64,000 bases of DNA from Stenopsyche tienmushanensis (GCA_008973525.1 WACJ01000184.1:434001-498000); one strand, 5' to 3'; positions 25,989 to 36,763 are shown, counted from the first letter of the stretch. The notes: a model not told the origin generated them from the letters alone. Program-made: numbers and translations.

Positions 25989-26353
25989 CCCTTTGCACTC
26001 GGGATCGTTACGCAACATTTTTGGCGAATTTCTCACCACTAACTTAAAATTATTATACACACAAATTATTTACGCAAGTTATTCAAGCGGATATCTCTGG
26101 AATCGGAGGTTGAAGTCGAACATGCAGTCCGGTTCGTGGTTATGGACTAATTTCAGATAAGAAAATCTTATAGCTATTTGAAGGAGTGTCATGTTACACT
26201 TAATAAGATTATACAGAAGAGCGTAGGGACCCACTTTAAAGGAACTAAACGTATTAAGTTTCCGCTTCAAATCGAGTGGTGAGCGAGAGTCACCTCTCGA
26301 ATTGCGGCGTCAAATCATATGGTGAGTGATAGTCACCTCTCGAATGAAAAGTG
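25989..26353 (+). mobile_element. piggyBac-like miniature element (MITE) with TTAA duplications
   Basis: 365 bp flanked by TTAA at 25985-25988 and 26354-26357. It begins CCCTTTGCACTCGGG and its other end, reverse-complemented, begins CACTTTTCATTCGAG, so the first 13 bases agree at 10. The TTAA target is the defining feature of piggyBac elements. Most of its length, including AACATGCAGTCCGGTTCGTG and a GGTGAG...GTCACCTCTCGA block repeated twice near the right end, recurs inverted in the larger element at 41305-42244, which retains transposase pieces. It is non-coding and non-autonomous. Confidence 0.8.
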
Positions 26354-26357
26354 TTAA

Positions 26358-28485
26358 TCATAAAAATAAAGCGCGAGTCTATTCATAAAGGGAGAATTTA
26401 AAGTCAATCTGCCGGTTTGAATTTCGCTGGTTTGTTCGTTCAACTGAACCCCGCCTCTTACTGACGGCTTTGTCTCGACATCGTCGCCGAGCATTGTGAG
26501 AAGGTAAATAAATGCTATTTTATAGAATGATGAAGAACCGCGCCCTTTGATAAGGATTGTAAGTCTGATATTGAAGTAAGCGCTCCTTGAATAGCTCTTC
26601 GTCTCAGCATTCGCTTGCGGCGATGCTTTTTTGTGGTTTTAGGAAGCACACGACAAAATACATGACGTTATCGAGGGCAAATGCTGAAGACTTAATCTCC
26701 AAATGTAAAATGGCATATTATAAAAAGGGTTCAGGAGTTTAAATAAATATGATGAAGAATTGGAACCCCGAAATATCCTTCAGAATTAGGGGGTGAAAAA
26801 TGGATCATGATGCACTTCAGGAGGAAAGCCGTGATGTAAATTTTCATATAAATCCATGAACAAATCTTCGACATTGAGTCAATAAGAACCAACCGGGAGT
26901 TCATGGACATGTACGACAAAGCATTGATCCATCCAATATGCCAGCATTTAGAGTTTCTCAAGTCATCTTACCGTCGAAAGATCTTGTCTATTCTGAGCTG
27001 ATTAACAAAGATGTCGAATATTTGAGTCTGGGCAACCAAAGGAAAGTTACAAGTCTTAGATATTATTTTTTTCTTTTATAGAACTGCAAGATGTACATAT
27101 GTTAGTATGTAATAATTAAGGTCTAGATTGTAATTGTTGTGAGTTTGCTCCAATTTGATATTTTAAAATTAGTTCTATAAAAAGAGTCTGATCAAATATT
27201 TACTGTTTTTTACGACCTTGTAGCAGACGAAAGTAAACTGCTTAATCGTTTCGCTCCTACATCAAAGTCCATACAAAGAAATTCGTGGACACCCACTCTT
27301 TGCAGGGTCTATTTTTTATGGTATTGTGCACCACTCCATGGTCATTCGAAATTGCCTCGCCGCAAAGAGCAGGTAGATAATTGACGACCAAAAGCCTCGT
27401 TTGGGGTCATTTTTGGTTCGGTAATCGTTCGTTGAACCTTTTTGTGTCACACGACAAAATTTCGTGGCACCAATAATGCAAATGCGGAATTATTGTACCG
27501 CGGACATTTATGTCACCGAAGCAAATTTTGTGTTACGTCAATGATGGTCCGTACCATTCGGAGCGATGCTCCTACCGCGAAATCGAAACAAGTTTGGGAA
27601 TCGCCGAAAAATGATCGAAATCCAGTTGAGGAGATTTTTTGCGAACGGCCAGATATAAACAAATCATCACAATTAGAATAATTCGAATGGCCTCTATACA
27701 TTCGGTATACTTTCTCGGTTCCCCGCAACTCGGCCATTTCTTGCCTCACGGGTATGATTAAGAAAAAATTCAACGTCATAGAAGCAACCGATTGTTTTCT
27801 CTTCGTATATGCTCATAAATATATCTCAAATATAATAAATATTAATTTGAAAAAAAATATTAACAGTACAATGCCGTTCCGTATTTTAATCGCCATTGTT
27901 TTATGTCGGCTCTCTTTGGATGTTGGTTGCAAATAAAATGTGACAAACACTATCAATCATCCGATAGGCGCTTCTATATTTCACTGCCTTACGCATAGAA
28001 AAAGATTGACAGCCTGTAAATGATAAATTCAAAGAAATTAATGACAACATCAAAAATCAATGTCATACTTGAACTTAAGTTCTATTTTTATGCTGATTAA
28101 CGTGTAAGGCCATAGTTGAACGTCACTCTAACGATATTGTAGCTTAAACGGTCAATTCTTAATTTGGATATAACAAAAAAGTATATTTGGTGGGCTTTAT
28201 TCGTATATGTCATACATTTTTAACAGCTTTTTGTTGTTTAAATTCGCGCAAAAATAATCTTAGCATATTTTGATTGCATGATGTGCTAAAAATGGCATTT
28301 ATTAAGATCCATCAAAAAATATCATTCAGAACATGATGATCATATTTTGACCCTTTTCAGTCTGGACCAGATCATATCTCGAGGCGGAGTTAACATTTTT
28401 AATAAAATTCTACGCATATTTTTTAACTTTTTCCATTTTCATTGAATATTTCAACAACAATGAAAGGAATTATTGATTCATTCAG
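26358..28485. other. Intergenic stretch, nothing recognised
   Basis: 27240-27780 is somewhat CpG-richer and carries frames on both strands (for example 79 codons at 27442-27681) with no recognisable domain. The remainder is AT-rich and featureless. Confidence 0.5.
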
Positions 28486-28672
28486 TTCATCAGATTGCGA
28501 TAAAACTTCTTCCGCTTATTGCTAAGGATTGCGCGAGTAACATAGGCATAGTCTAATATACAAAAATAAAAATTTGTTTGTTCGTATTTTATGCGCTGCC
28601 ATACCGTTCATTCGATTGCGATAAAACTTTGCCAACTTATTGTTTGCACTTTTTCAAATAATATAGGCATAG
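28486..28672 (+). repeat. Dispersed repeat family C, tandem dimer
   Basis: Two head-to-tail units. The first retains CATCAGATTGCGATAAAACT and CATAGGCATAG. The second begins GTTTGTTCGTATTTTATGCG at 28576 and includes CATACCGTTCATTCGATTGC. The pair at 61613-61832 has the same arrangement, so the dimer is probably part of the mobile unit rather than two chance insertions. Confidence 0.75.
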
Positions 28673-29060
28673 AATATTAAATTACAGTAGATCTTACATA
28701 TGAAAATCGATGTTTTTATGTTTGTTCATATTTATAATAAAACCAATAAAATAAATTTCTCACAATAATTTTAGATTTTTTATCACAAAGAAATCCTTTG
28801 ATAGATTTGTATTTTGAAAAGTTTTGAACCCTGAAAAATAGCTGAACAGGAACAAATAGATTTGGATCTGGTAACACCATTTATATTACATGTAAAAGGG
28901 CCATGTGATTGGAAAACAAACTCTAAAATATTATTGTTATTATGGTTGTCAAAAAGTATAAATACTAAAACTTATGATGTCAGTTCTTAAAAAGATGTTT
29001 TGATCTTCGTTGTAATTTTTTTAGTTATAAGTTGATCTCATGAGAAATTTATATTTTTGT
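28673..29060. other. AT-rich spacer, nothing recognised
   Basis: No coding, structural or repeat signal was seen. Confidence 0.55.
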
Positions 29061-29069
29061 TATTTAGAG

Positions 29070-29334
29070 CAGCAGTTCTTAAACTTACGCAGTCCGCAGA
29101 CCCCCTCTTGAGCAAAATTTTTTTTCGCGGACCCCCTATTGAACAAATTTATTTTGGTGGACCCCACCCCTTGTGACTTAATTTTTCAAACAAACAAACA
29201 TTTTTTGGTCAAATATTGATCATAATAGATCTTCTTACATGTTTTTCGTAAAAAAAATCCTCAAAAATATCTTGTTTAAGTATATATAAATGTATTTTTT
29301 TTATATCTTCGCGGACCCTGTTTAAGAACAGCTG
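29070..29334 (+). mobile_element. hAT-like miniature element with perfect 8-bp duplication
   Basis: 265 bp. The left end is CAGCAGTTCTTAAAC and the right end, reverse-complemented, is CAGCTGTTCTTAAAC (14 of 15 agree). ATTTAGAG is repeated exactly on both sides (29062-29069 and 29335-29342). Inside, the phrase GCGGACCCCC recurs next to each end, in the style of many hAT-derived miniature elements whose ends read CAG-GGTTCTCAAAC. It is non-coding. The unaltered target duplication suggests a comparatively young insertion. Confidence 0.88.
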
Positions 29335-29342
29335 ATTTAGAG

Positions 29343-30276
29343 GTTATGAGAAGTATTATCGTTTATTTTTTATTGGCGTTTTTTCAATAAAAACATTTTT
29401 TTGTTTACTTTTCAAATACACACTAACCAAAAAGTGTCTAAAAACTCCTAAAATTAAACTACGATAGTTTTGTAAGAAATGCTTATTATATTTTACCCCA
29501 ATCCATATTTATCCAAATAATCTGGAGTGGGTCAAATTTGACCCACGAAGCTTGTAGTGTAGCCAAAGATAGCGAATCCAGTTAAGGGTCAAAAATGAAT
29601 TTTGAGCCTTTATTATGATTCGATATCTCGAATGATAAATTCAATAAATCATACGAGGGACAAAACTGAAGTTGAAGGCTCGAGAGTCATATTCGAGTCG
29701 GCGACGATAAATGACAGCTGTCAAAATAGCATCTGACACATGCCGTCTTATCTTTGCTATCATCGAATCAAAAATACAATAATAAACCGGTCTCTGCAAA
29801 TATTCATCGAACTTCAATTTTCAAGTACGAAATCTACCAAGCCAGTATTTATTTATTTAATCGACGCACTTACATACTTGACAATATGTTTTCGATTGTG
29901 TTTGGGTCAATGTCATGTTGACACATGGGAATTTGAACGTCAACACGTCACTCGCCGTTGGTGGTTGGAAGATACGTTACATTCGAGTTGCGTACTATAT
30001 CAAATATGTAGTCCAATAGTATGAAACAATTAACGGTATAATACATAAAGCGAATACCGAACCGTGGTACGACTGTCAATGCTTTTATGATGTGTGCCAA
30101 ATTATCCCGGGACGCTTTTTAATTCCGTTCATGCCCGGATTAAACGTTTTTATGATTCGACGAGCGGCTTGCCAAATTTAAAAAGAACATGTACATTCGG
30201 TGCATGGGTGTGGTTTATTGCCGATGTAAGGGGCTGGAATTATTTCATTTGGGTTTTATTGGGTGTTTTTTTAATA
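29343..30276. other. Intergenic stretch upstream of a candidate exon
   Basis: AT-rich up to 29640, then a more mixed composition. A plus-strand frame at 30094-30303 ends in a strongly hydrophobic run (FIWVLLGVFLILIFCC). It overlaps the better-supported minus-strand frame at 30277-30474 only at its tail and is not called as a gene. Confidence 0.45.
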
Positions 30277-30474
30277 TTAATATTTTGTTGTTGTATAAAA
30301 TGAAGATAAACCACACATGGAAATAAAATGAGGTTGTAGTTCTAGCACCGGTTCCGGGCCGCTGCTCGATACGCCCGTGCTTATACCCATGGGATGTTCT
30401 TCGACATATCGCCCAAACCTGTCATCGAGATTTATCTGGATTTCGGTATAAATCAAGTCCATAATGTCAGACAT
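30277..30474 (-). CDS. Candidate first coding exon of a leftward gene, function unknown
   Basis: From the ATG at 30474-30472 the minus-strand frame reads 65 codons, beginning MSDIMDLIYTEIQINLDDRF. Third codon positions are distinctly richer in G and C than the surrounding DNA for about the first 45 codons (through SSSGPEPVLELQPHF), as expected for real coding sequence in an AT-rich genome. A GC/CpG-rich island begins just upstream (30500-31050), fitting a promoter and 5' leader for this strand. I do not recognise the protein and see no domain, signal peptide or membrane segment. The 3' boundary is unresolved; a GT in CCG-GTGCTAG near 30355 is one possible donor. The stop-terminated version at 30277 could be spurious. 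The calls rest on composition and position only. Confidence 0.35.
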   Translation of the reverse strand: MSDIMDLIYTEIQINLDDRFGRYVEEHPMGISTGVSSSGPEPVLELQPHFISMCGLSSFYTTTKY

Positions 30475-30499
30475 TGCATTTTTTATTGTTGGAAATTAG

Positions 30500-31050
30500 T
30501 TTGATCTAAAAAGCAGATTTATCGAGCGTGAAATGAATGGTTTTAATCGAGACTTATTCGCCGGTGGCGCAAAGCAACCGTCGGCAACTGTCGAGAAAAC
30601 CGGTAAAATAGCCGACGGAGATGACCGGCGGATCTGGACGATCGAGGCTGGTCTGACGGTGCGTGCCACACGTGCGTGCTGCACGTGCGTGCCGGGACTC
30701 GCCCGCATATATACGTGGAGGCGACCAGATAGCCGCCCGAGATTCAAAAGTTGACCGGTAAGGAAGACCGGGACGAAATGGTACCAACCTATTTGAGCGG
30801 CGTGTCCCGCGGGTGAGATGGGTCCCTCGGCTTCCACTGGGGCGTCCGATCCCAATCCGATCCCAATGGTAGTCCCACGGCACTTCAAACACACATCACG
30901 ACACCACACGACACGACGCACGGCGCGAGCACTGCTGAGTGCGCGCACCTGTACGCACTCACCTGTGCTCTGCTGCTTTACCGACTGCACCTCCGCTCAG
31001 GTGCGCGCAACACCGGATTGCCGTCACAACATCTGCAAGGCGCAAATCTC
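30500..31050 (-). promoter_or_regulatory. GC/CpG-rich island with E-box cluster
   Basis: This block is clearly richer in G+C and CpG than nearby DNA. Three CACCTG/CAGGTG E-boxes, the core bound by Snail-type and some bHLH factors, lie within 58 bp (30946-30951, 30960-30965, 30998-31003). Open frames exist on both strands, as expected when GC-rich DNA lacks stops, and none is recognisable. Its position immediately upstream of the candidate exon at 30277-30474 suggests a promoter and 5' leader read leftward. It could also be an enhancer. Confidence 0.4.
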
Positions 31051-31246
31051 TTAGCGCCACAATACATTCAGAAAATAAAAATTTCAACCAACCAACTTCA
31101 ATAAACAATAAATTATTTATGCAATGCAATATAAACTATAGCAATATTTTACAAATTAAAATTATAACATCAATAAAAAAATAAACTCAAAATATATTAC
31201 TGCCATCTATATACGCAAAATGCAACTAAAATATATATACACTTAA

Positions 31247-31915
31247 ACCTTTTTTTGTGCGGTAAAGATTGTCTGCGGAACGCATCTGCGTTCCGCAGAA
31301 AATCGCACCAACAAAAGCTATGACTGAATGGATTTGAAAAACCGCATAACTTTGAATCAGCTGTATAAAATATATCCAAAATCGCATAAAAAAGCGCAAA
31401 AACATTTCTGGTTATATTTAAAGGACTTCTTGCATCATTGGTAAAATTTTAAGGATGTCTGACATCCGGCATCTCAAATACCAGACATCCACTAGAGAAA
31501 TACTAATTATTTTAATTACAAACTATCATCGCTGAATGATAATTTTCATTGTGATTTTCGATATGAATCAAAATAGATCTCTTCAAAAATGTCACTATAG
31601 TCCCTAACTCAAAAAAAATAATCACAAAATGGCGACTAACGAAAAATAAATCTGGTATAAATAATAGAGGGTTATATAGAAAAGATTTGTGCCCAGTTTG
31701 AAGTAAATTGATTCACTTAAAACTTGAGATATGATGTCAACCGTGTTGAAAAAAGTAGTTTCGAGAAAAACGCGTTAAAAGATTTCATTATGGTAGGACC
31801 AGCTAAGTTGCCGCCTCACTAAAATAACTATAACTCCGTAAGTACATAGTTGGAATTTTGGAAATTTCTTTAGAAAATGTATTTTCAAATATACTTTAGA
31901 AAAATGAAAAAACAA
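31247..31915 (+). repeat. Dispersed repeat family D, copy 1
   Basis: Starts at TTAA (31243-31246) then ACCTTTTTTTGTGCGG. Family D recurs at 46538-47605 (inverted) and 57140-57753. Shared blocks include CCGCATAACTTTGAA, ACTATAGTCCCTAACTC, GTCAACCGTGTTGAAAAAAG with CGAGAAAAACGCG, and GGACCAGCTAAGTTGCCGCC. Copy 2 shows that the family has inverted ends of the type AACCTWTTTTTGTGCG and a TTAA on one side. The right end of this copy is missing or lies under the tandem array at 31941. It is non-coding and looks like a DNA transposon derivative of unknown superfamily. Confidence 0.75.
31272..31299. repeat. Perfect fold-back inside family D copy 1
   Basis: TCTGCGGAACGCA, two bases (TC), then TGCGTTCCGCAGA: a 13-bp perfect inverted repeat with a 2-bp spacer, just inside the TTAA end. 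Family D copy 2 has only a related single arm at this place (AACGCATCT beside GCAGAAAATCGCAC on the other strand), so the fold-back is specific to this copy. Confidence 0.9.
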
Positions 31916-31940
31916 CAAAATCATAAATAAAAAGAAATTC

Positions 31941-32125
31941 AAGAAATCCATTTCTTTACGTCCATGATTTTGATCCTAAAAGTGACCATTTCCCGAAATA
32001 AATCCATTTTTTACGTCCATGATTTTGATCCTAAAAGTGACCCTTTCCCGAAAGAAATCCATTTTTTTACGTCCATGATTTTGATCCTAAAAGTGACCAT
32101 TTCCCGAAAGAAATCCATTTTTTTA
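31941..32125 (+). repeat. Tandem array, 55-56 bp unit, about 3.3 copies
   Basis: The word ACGTCCATGATTTTGATCCT starts at 31958, 32013 and 32069, giving periods of 55 and 56. Each unit continues AAAAGTGACC, a CCATTTCCCG-like segment, AAATCCA and a T-run of 5-7. One unit has CCC for CAT. The repeats are nearly identical. The period is not a multiple of three throughout, so the array is not maintained as protein. Confidence 0.93.
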
Positions 32126-32171
32126 TTTGAAATTATCTCATTTTCGGCATTTTTTTAACCTTTTTTTGTTT

Positions 32172-32240
32172 GAGGGGGGGGGGGGCGCAATTTAGATTCC
32201 TGCCATGGGCGCATCATACCCTAGTTACGGCCCTGGTAAT
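32172..32240. repeat. G-tract and single CAGGGCCGTAACTAGGG terminus
   Basis: A run of about 12 G at 32174-32186 is followed by GCGCAATTTAGATTCC and, on the minus strand, an end reading CAGGGCCGTAACTAGGG (32235-32219). Ends of the form CAGGG-CGTA-CTAGGG are common on DNA transposons in animals. No partner end was found, so this is an orphan terminus. Confidence 0.35.
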
Positions 32241-34480
32241 GAAATCGTAATAGGAAACTGCGCACATCGAGGGCCGAAAGGGAGTTGAATGTTAGAATTT
32301 GTACAGCAGCTAACGATGATAAATCTACAGATTTCCAAAAAAGATGATAGTAATGTAATTGATATCAATTTTTATGAACGTTCCGCTTAGTTTCAATAGC
32401 TTTTAATTGATGATAATTATCAAATCCGACTAAACAAACAAGTATATTTTTATCATTGATAGTATTTTTTGAGTGGATGATGTCATTAGACTACGATCTT
32501 TTTCGTAAAAAAGATAAGAACTTATGTATCGCCCTAAAATAATTATGGAGCAAATGCTTTTATATTTAGTGTAGTAATGCTACAAAATCTTCATAATTTG
32601 CCATATACTATGATATGATTTGTATTTGGACCTTTATTCCAAGATCTTGGACACAAATCTAATTAATTTACGTCAATATTTATTACATTGTATAAAACTA
32701 TGTTTTAATAATACACTAAAATATTCTATCTTATATAAATTAATATATTATATTAAATATATCTTGATGAAATTATACGTGGAAGCTAACAAGGAACCAA
32801 TCCAGGTTTTTTGTTCCTTTTTCAACCATTTTGTAATTTTATACTCATCCTACAGATCGTCCAAATAATAGTTTCCTTGTTTTTGATGTAATCATTTTTA
32901 TTCAATTTTACTTAATAATTTAATAAAATTCCAACTTATTATTTTATACAATCTTCTTTTGCATATAATGATTATATGAAGAAAAAATAGAATTCCATTT
33001 TGGGTATCATATCCAGATATAATTACGCGAAATATTCAACTAACGCGTAAATATGTCCATGTCTAATAATAGATATATCAGATATTCCATATACGTTTAT
33101 ACTGTGATTGCTTGATGTCTTGAGCACTTAGCTATTCATTGATGATATGAATAATTGGTGAATTTTATCATCAGATCATTTACAAAAATTATCATTAATT
33201 CATATATAATAGACGTGGTAAAACACTTTTCCAATTTTTTGGCATTGCGAATATCTTTAATATTTGCATTAATTCATTTGCCAATTTTTTTTAAAATATT
33301 TTGAAAACTACCTACATGAATTGTTCAAATTTTTTTAAGAATTAATTTATTAGGACTTTCAAAACTTTGTATAATAAATAAAAAAGATTACTTACATACA
33401 ACTAGCAATTATTAGCGACATCTATTTAGAACATGATGTAAAATATTTTGTATTATTTTGCAGCATAGATGGCAGGTCTTTATCTCATTTTACAAAATCT
33501 TTGCAGACTCTAATTTTTCAAACACCAATAATTTGTTCTGAAATTTAGACACACTATGAAATGACGGAAGCTTTATCTTGATAAATAATCAAATTAACGA
33601 ACTAATACGCTTTATTATCAAAAGTTGCTTTGATTTGATAACCATAATCGGTATGGAAGAAAATGAAATTGTCTCTCGAAGGAGATATGTATTAGTTTTC
33701 CTACAGCATCATGACATTGATCGATGATCACATGTTGTCAATTAATAAAAGCGATTTAGTTTATATGCGTCACTTGAGACTTGCACATCGATGGTTTTTC
33801 TCAGAATCCATCCATACTATCTCACAAATGACACTAATTTGATGCGACACATTATAATAGATGCCTCGACAAATAGAGATGGATATTCTAAGATCCTAAT
33901 GATCACGGATGATGAAAAATCGAGTGCTGAAAGCAATGACGCATTTTGGTCGTAATTATCGAGAAGACTTGATTAATTTTCGAATATTTAGATCCTGGAT
34001 GATTTGTGATTGTTATAGACCGAATATATGTATAAAAAAAAGTCAACTTGACATGGAAACGATCAGCTATTGTCAAAAGGTGCTAATCCCAATTTTGATT
34101 ATTTATTATTTGAACGCCGTGAGCAATTAATTGGTGGATTGACGTAACGTGATTTAAAAACGGATGTAGTTGACCCCAAATCAGTGAATGTAAACAGAAG
34201 CTCTTAGATTTAAGTTTTGTGCAAACATTTTACTATGTGATAACATATTTTCAGTGTCCTTGTATATAGAAAAAAATTACAAATAAAAACTCAGAAGGAA
34301 ATATTTCAGGAATGGACAAATAGTTTTGATTATTCGACTTGGATCAAAGTTATTTGTCGATTTAGCATCAAATAAATAGTGAATTTAATATATTTATATC
34401 AAACGATTTTGAGATGCACTTCTTAAATATCACGTTAATTTCCATCTCAGTCTGGTATTACCCCCACGAAAAAGAAAAGG
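32241..34480. other. Very AT-rich stretch, nothing recognised
   Basis: Short frames only. No bounded repeats or RNA-like folds were seen. Confidence 0.6.
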
Positions 34481-34730
34481 CTGGACTCTGATCACTCCAA
34501 AAAGCTTGAAAGCCTCAAGAAGATTTCCACAGTCTTCTGAGGAAACTGCTCAATTATTTAAAACTAGTTACACTTTTTATCGAGATGACTTCGATATCCT
34601 CACCCAGGTAACCCGCTGGAGAAGAGTTCACACAGGAGGAGAATTTATTCCATAGACGATATGGATGTGACCCATTTTCATGAACGACACCATAGTATTT
34701 CAGTGGATTGTATATAATTGCCTCCAGATC
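34481..34730 (+). repeat. Retroposon-like repeat family F, copy D (diverged)
   Basis: Collinear with copy A: GGACTCTGATCACTCC, CAGTCTTCTGAGGAAACTGC, TATCGAGATGACTTCG, AGGTAACCCGCTGG, GGATGTGACCC and CCATAGTATTTCAGTGGA align with the corresponding copy A landmarks, with many substitutions. The GAT tail is not retained. Confidence 0.55.
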
Positions 34731-34813
34731 TACAAACTGTTTTAATATCAGTGCTAGAAGGAATAAAGAATTGGGTAATATATGGGAAATCATTTTAAAG
34801 CGTGAAAAAAACC

Positions 34814-35912
34814 TTATTTAAATATATCTTTTTTTTTTTTTTTTTCCTGTGGGCGCGGAATCTTCCAAAGACTGAGTGTGAGATTCACACTGGTATTTAT
34901 ACAACTTCCATAAGGGATGTTGGCCAGTCGTGCCTACCATTTCTTAATTTTTTATTTTATTTTATTTTATTATTATTTTTTTTTCATTATATCCCCTTTA
35001 TGGTTTCGCGCTTTGCATTGCGCTCGGTCACCAGATTGAGCAGAAGTTGGTTCCTCCAGGGGGACGTTAAATTAGTTTTACACTAAATTAGTGTTGTTAG
35101 ATGTGCGGGCTGTCATAAGGTCGTTTTTTACTCGACCTTGGGTACATGCTCGGGTGTGGGTGGGCCCCCCCGTCCCCCTTTTTTTTTTTTTTTTTTTTTT
35201 TTTTTCCATCATGCTGTGGACCATGTTGTCGATATTTAGCTCGGCCACCCCGAGTGCTTGTTTCAGCAGTTCTCTCTGGGGTGCCCAAGCCTCACAGCCA
35301 ATGATGGTGTGCTCTGCGTCGTCGACCTCCGCTTGGCAGTGTTGGCACGTAGCGGATGGTTCTTTGCCAATTCGCTTCAGGTACGCACCAAAGCATCCGT
35401 GCCCAGTGAGCGCCTGCGTCAAGCGGTAGGTTGTTTCACCGTGTTCCCGGGCCCTCCACCGACTTATGACCGGGATAAGTCGATGGGTCCATCTTCCCTT
35501 GCTGGACTGATCCCATCTCCGTTGCCAGGCTTCCCTCAGTTTCTGGTCATGTTCGTTGCGATTTTTAGGATCTTCGTAGTCCAAGGCCCTCTTCTTTGCC
35601 TGGACACTGTCCTGTACGCTGCGGTGAATCGGAGCGCTCCCTGTCGCTGGACTCTGGCGAGCTTCTTTCTGTTGATGTCACGTTTGAGCGACTCATGCCA
35701 TATCGGGGCTCCGTACAGAAGGATCGAGTGTATTACCTCGTTTATGGTACGTCTTCTGCACGGCTTTGGCCCTCCAATGTTGGGCATGAGCCGTCCAAGC
35801 TCGCCTGCCACCTTCTGTGCCTTCTGTGCAGCTTCTTCTATGTGTTTGCTAAAGGTCAGCTTGTTATCCATGAGGATCCCGAGGTATCTCAACGTTTTAT
35901 TTAAATATATCT
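34814..35912 (-). mobile_element. R1-clade non-LTR retrotransposon, 5'-truncated, with 16-bp target duplication
   Basis: The insertion (34830-35896) is flanked by an identical 16-bp sequence, TTATTTAAATATATCT, at 34814-34829 and 35897-35912. On the minus strand the element ends in A16 (T-run at 34830-34845) against the left duplication. Its other edge cuts off in the reverse transcriptase domain, the 5' truncation usual for target-primed reverse transcription. A second, internal T27 run lies at 35179-35205 in the 3' region. About 1.07 kb remains of an element normally several kilobases long. Confidence 0.93.
35078..35892 (-). pseudogene. R1-clade ORF2 C-terminus: end of reverse transcriptase and CCHC finger
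   Basis: The minus frame at 35892-35536 starts inside the reverse transcriptase thumb region (RYLGILMDNKLTFSKHIEEA, then RLMPNIGG and ILLYGAPIW), a signature of R1/Loner-type LINEs. It runs out after RTVS. A second frame, 35584-35078, continues with GRWTHRLIPVISRW, YRLTQALTGHGCF and the zinc finger CQHCQAEVDDAEHTIIGC (C-X2-C, H, C), which lies C-terminal to the reverse transcriptase in this clade. About 30-40 codons at the junction appear deleted and the frame is shifted. The final codons run into poly-lysine from the A27 run. The endonuclease and the polymerase active site are absent, so it is dead. Confidence 0.9.
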
Positions 35913-36133
35913 AGTGACAAGGATTATAGCTAAGCCCTCTAATTCTCACAATCTAAGAGTCAGAGCGTGCCTTCCCGTGAACCTCTTTTTGAGCTTGGGA
36001 AATGCACCACTGAAACGTTTCTATTCACTCAGCAGGCCTTTGAGAGTTCCATATCACAAGAATTCCGATGAGAGAAGGTCGCCGACGAATCATGCAATGG
36101 ATATCCATATCAACCCCCTGAATAGACCAATAT

Positions 36134-36620
36134 ATGACGTGTATGCATGATTTTTTGAACTGTGATCAACGATTAAGCCTTCAATGGATAGCAGAAACTC
36201 TAAACATAACAAAAACAATCGTTTATCGAATTATAACCGATGATTTGAACACAAAAACGCACGTAAACATTATCCCGACAACACGCCAAGCCACAGTATC
36301 TTCGATGTCAACGATTTCTTGGCCAGGATCCACACCACATTGGTTCTCCAGCCTCCTGCTGCCTCGTTCTACAGTCCTGACCTAGTTACCCCAGACTTTT
36401 TATAAGAAAATATTGGAACATGATTGAAACCATCCAACCTTATGTTACATCGACTTCAAGGGACATCTCGAACAAGGCTTTCCAGATCTGGAAACACCGT
36501 CTCCAAAGTATGTATATCAACGCAAGAGGATGCTATTTCGAACATTTTTGACTCATTTTACAAATATGTTCAATATATGTTTTTTTATAAATTTGGACGC
36601 ATTACTTTTTGAACGCACCT
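36134..36620 (+). pseudogene. mariner transposase relic (plus strand)
   Basis: The N-terminal piece LSLQWIAETLNITKTIVYRI (from about 36170) is the helix-turn-helix region typical of mariner transposases. After a large deletion the relic resumes with a SYSPDLVTPDFF-like segment around 36365-36400 holding the third catalytic aspartate, and then, in another frame near 36470-36545, FQIWKHRLQSMYINARGCYF, the usual mariner C-terminus. The right terminal repeat is probably ACTTTTTGAACGCACC, ending near 36620 beside TATA. The left terminal repeat is not found. Frameshifts and the loss of the central catalytic core make it inactive. It is a different lineage from the mariner immediately downstream. 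Confidence 0.8.
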
Positions 36621-36763
36621 TATATGTAGTAAAATAAGTCAATCTTGCTGTAAAACTTTAAAGCATGTATCAGGAGATCATTGTCGATAGATATTATATA
36701 TAATTAACTTTTCATCGTTAAAATAATAAAAAAAATCATGAAAATTCTGAATAATGAAGGATA

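Noticed and set aside
30094..30303. Plus-strand frame with a hydrophobic C-terminal run that looks membrane-spanning
   Set aside because: Codon use is background-like and T-rich DNA often encodes hydrophobic runs. Its end overlaps the start of a better coding candidate on the other strand.
30496..30990. 164-codon minus-strand frame, the second longest in the window
   Set aside because: It lies wholly in the CpG-rich island where stops are rare. A long plus-strand frame overlaps it and no protein family is recognisable.
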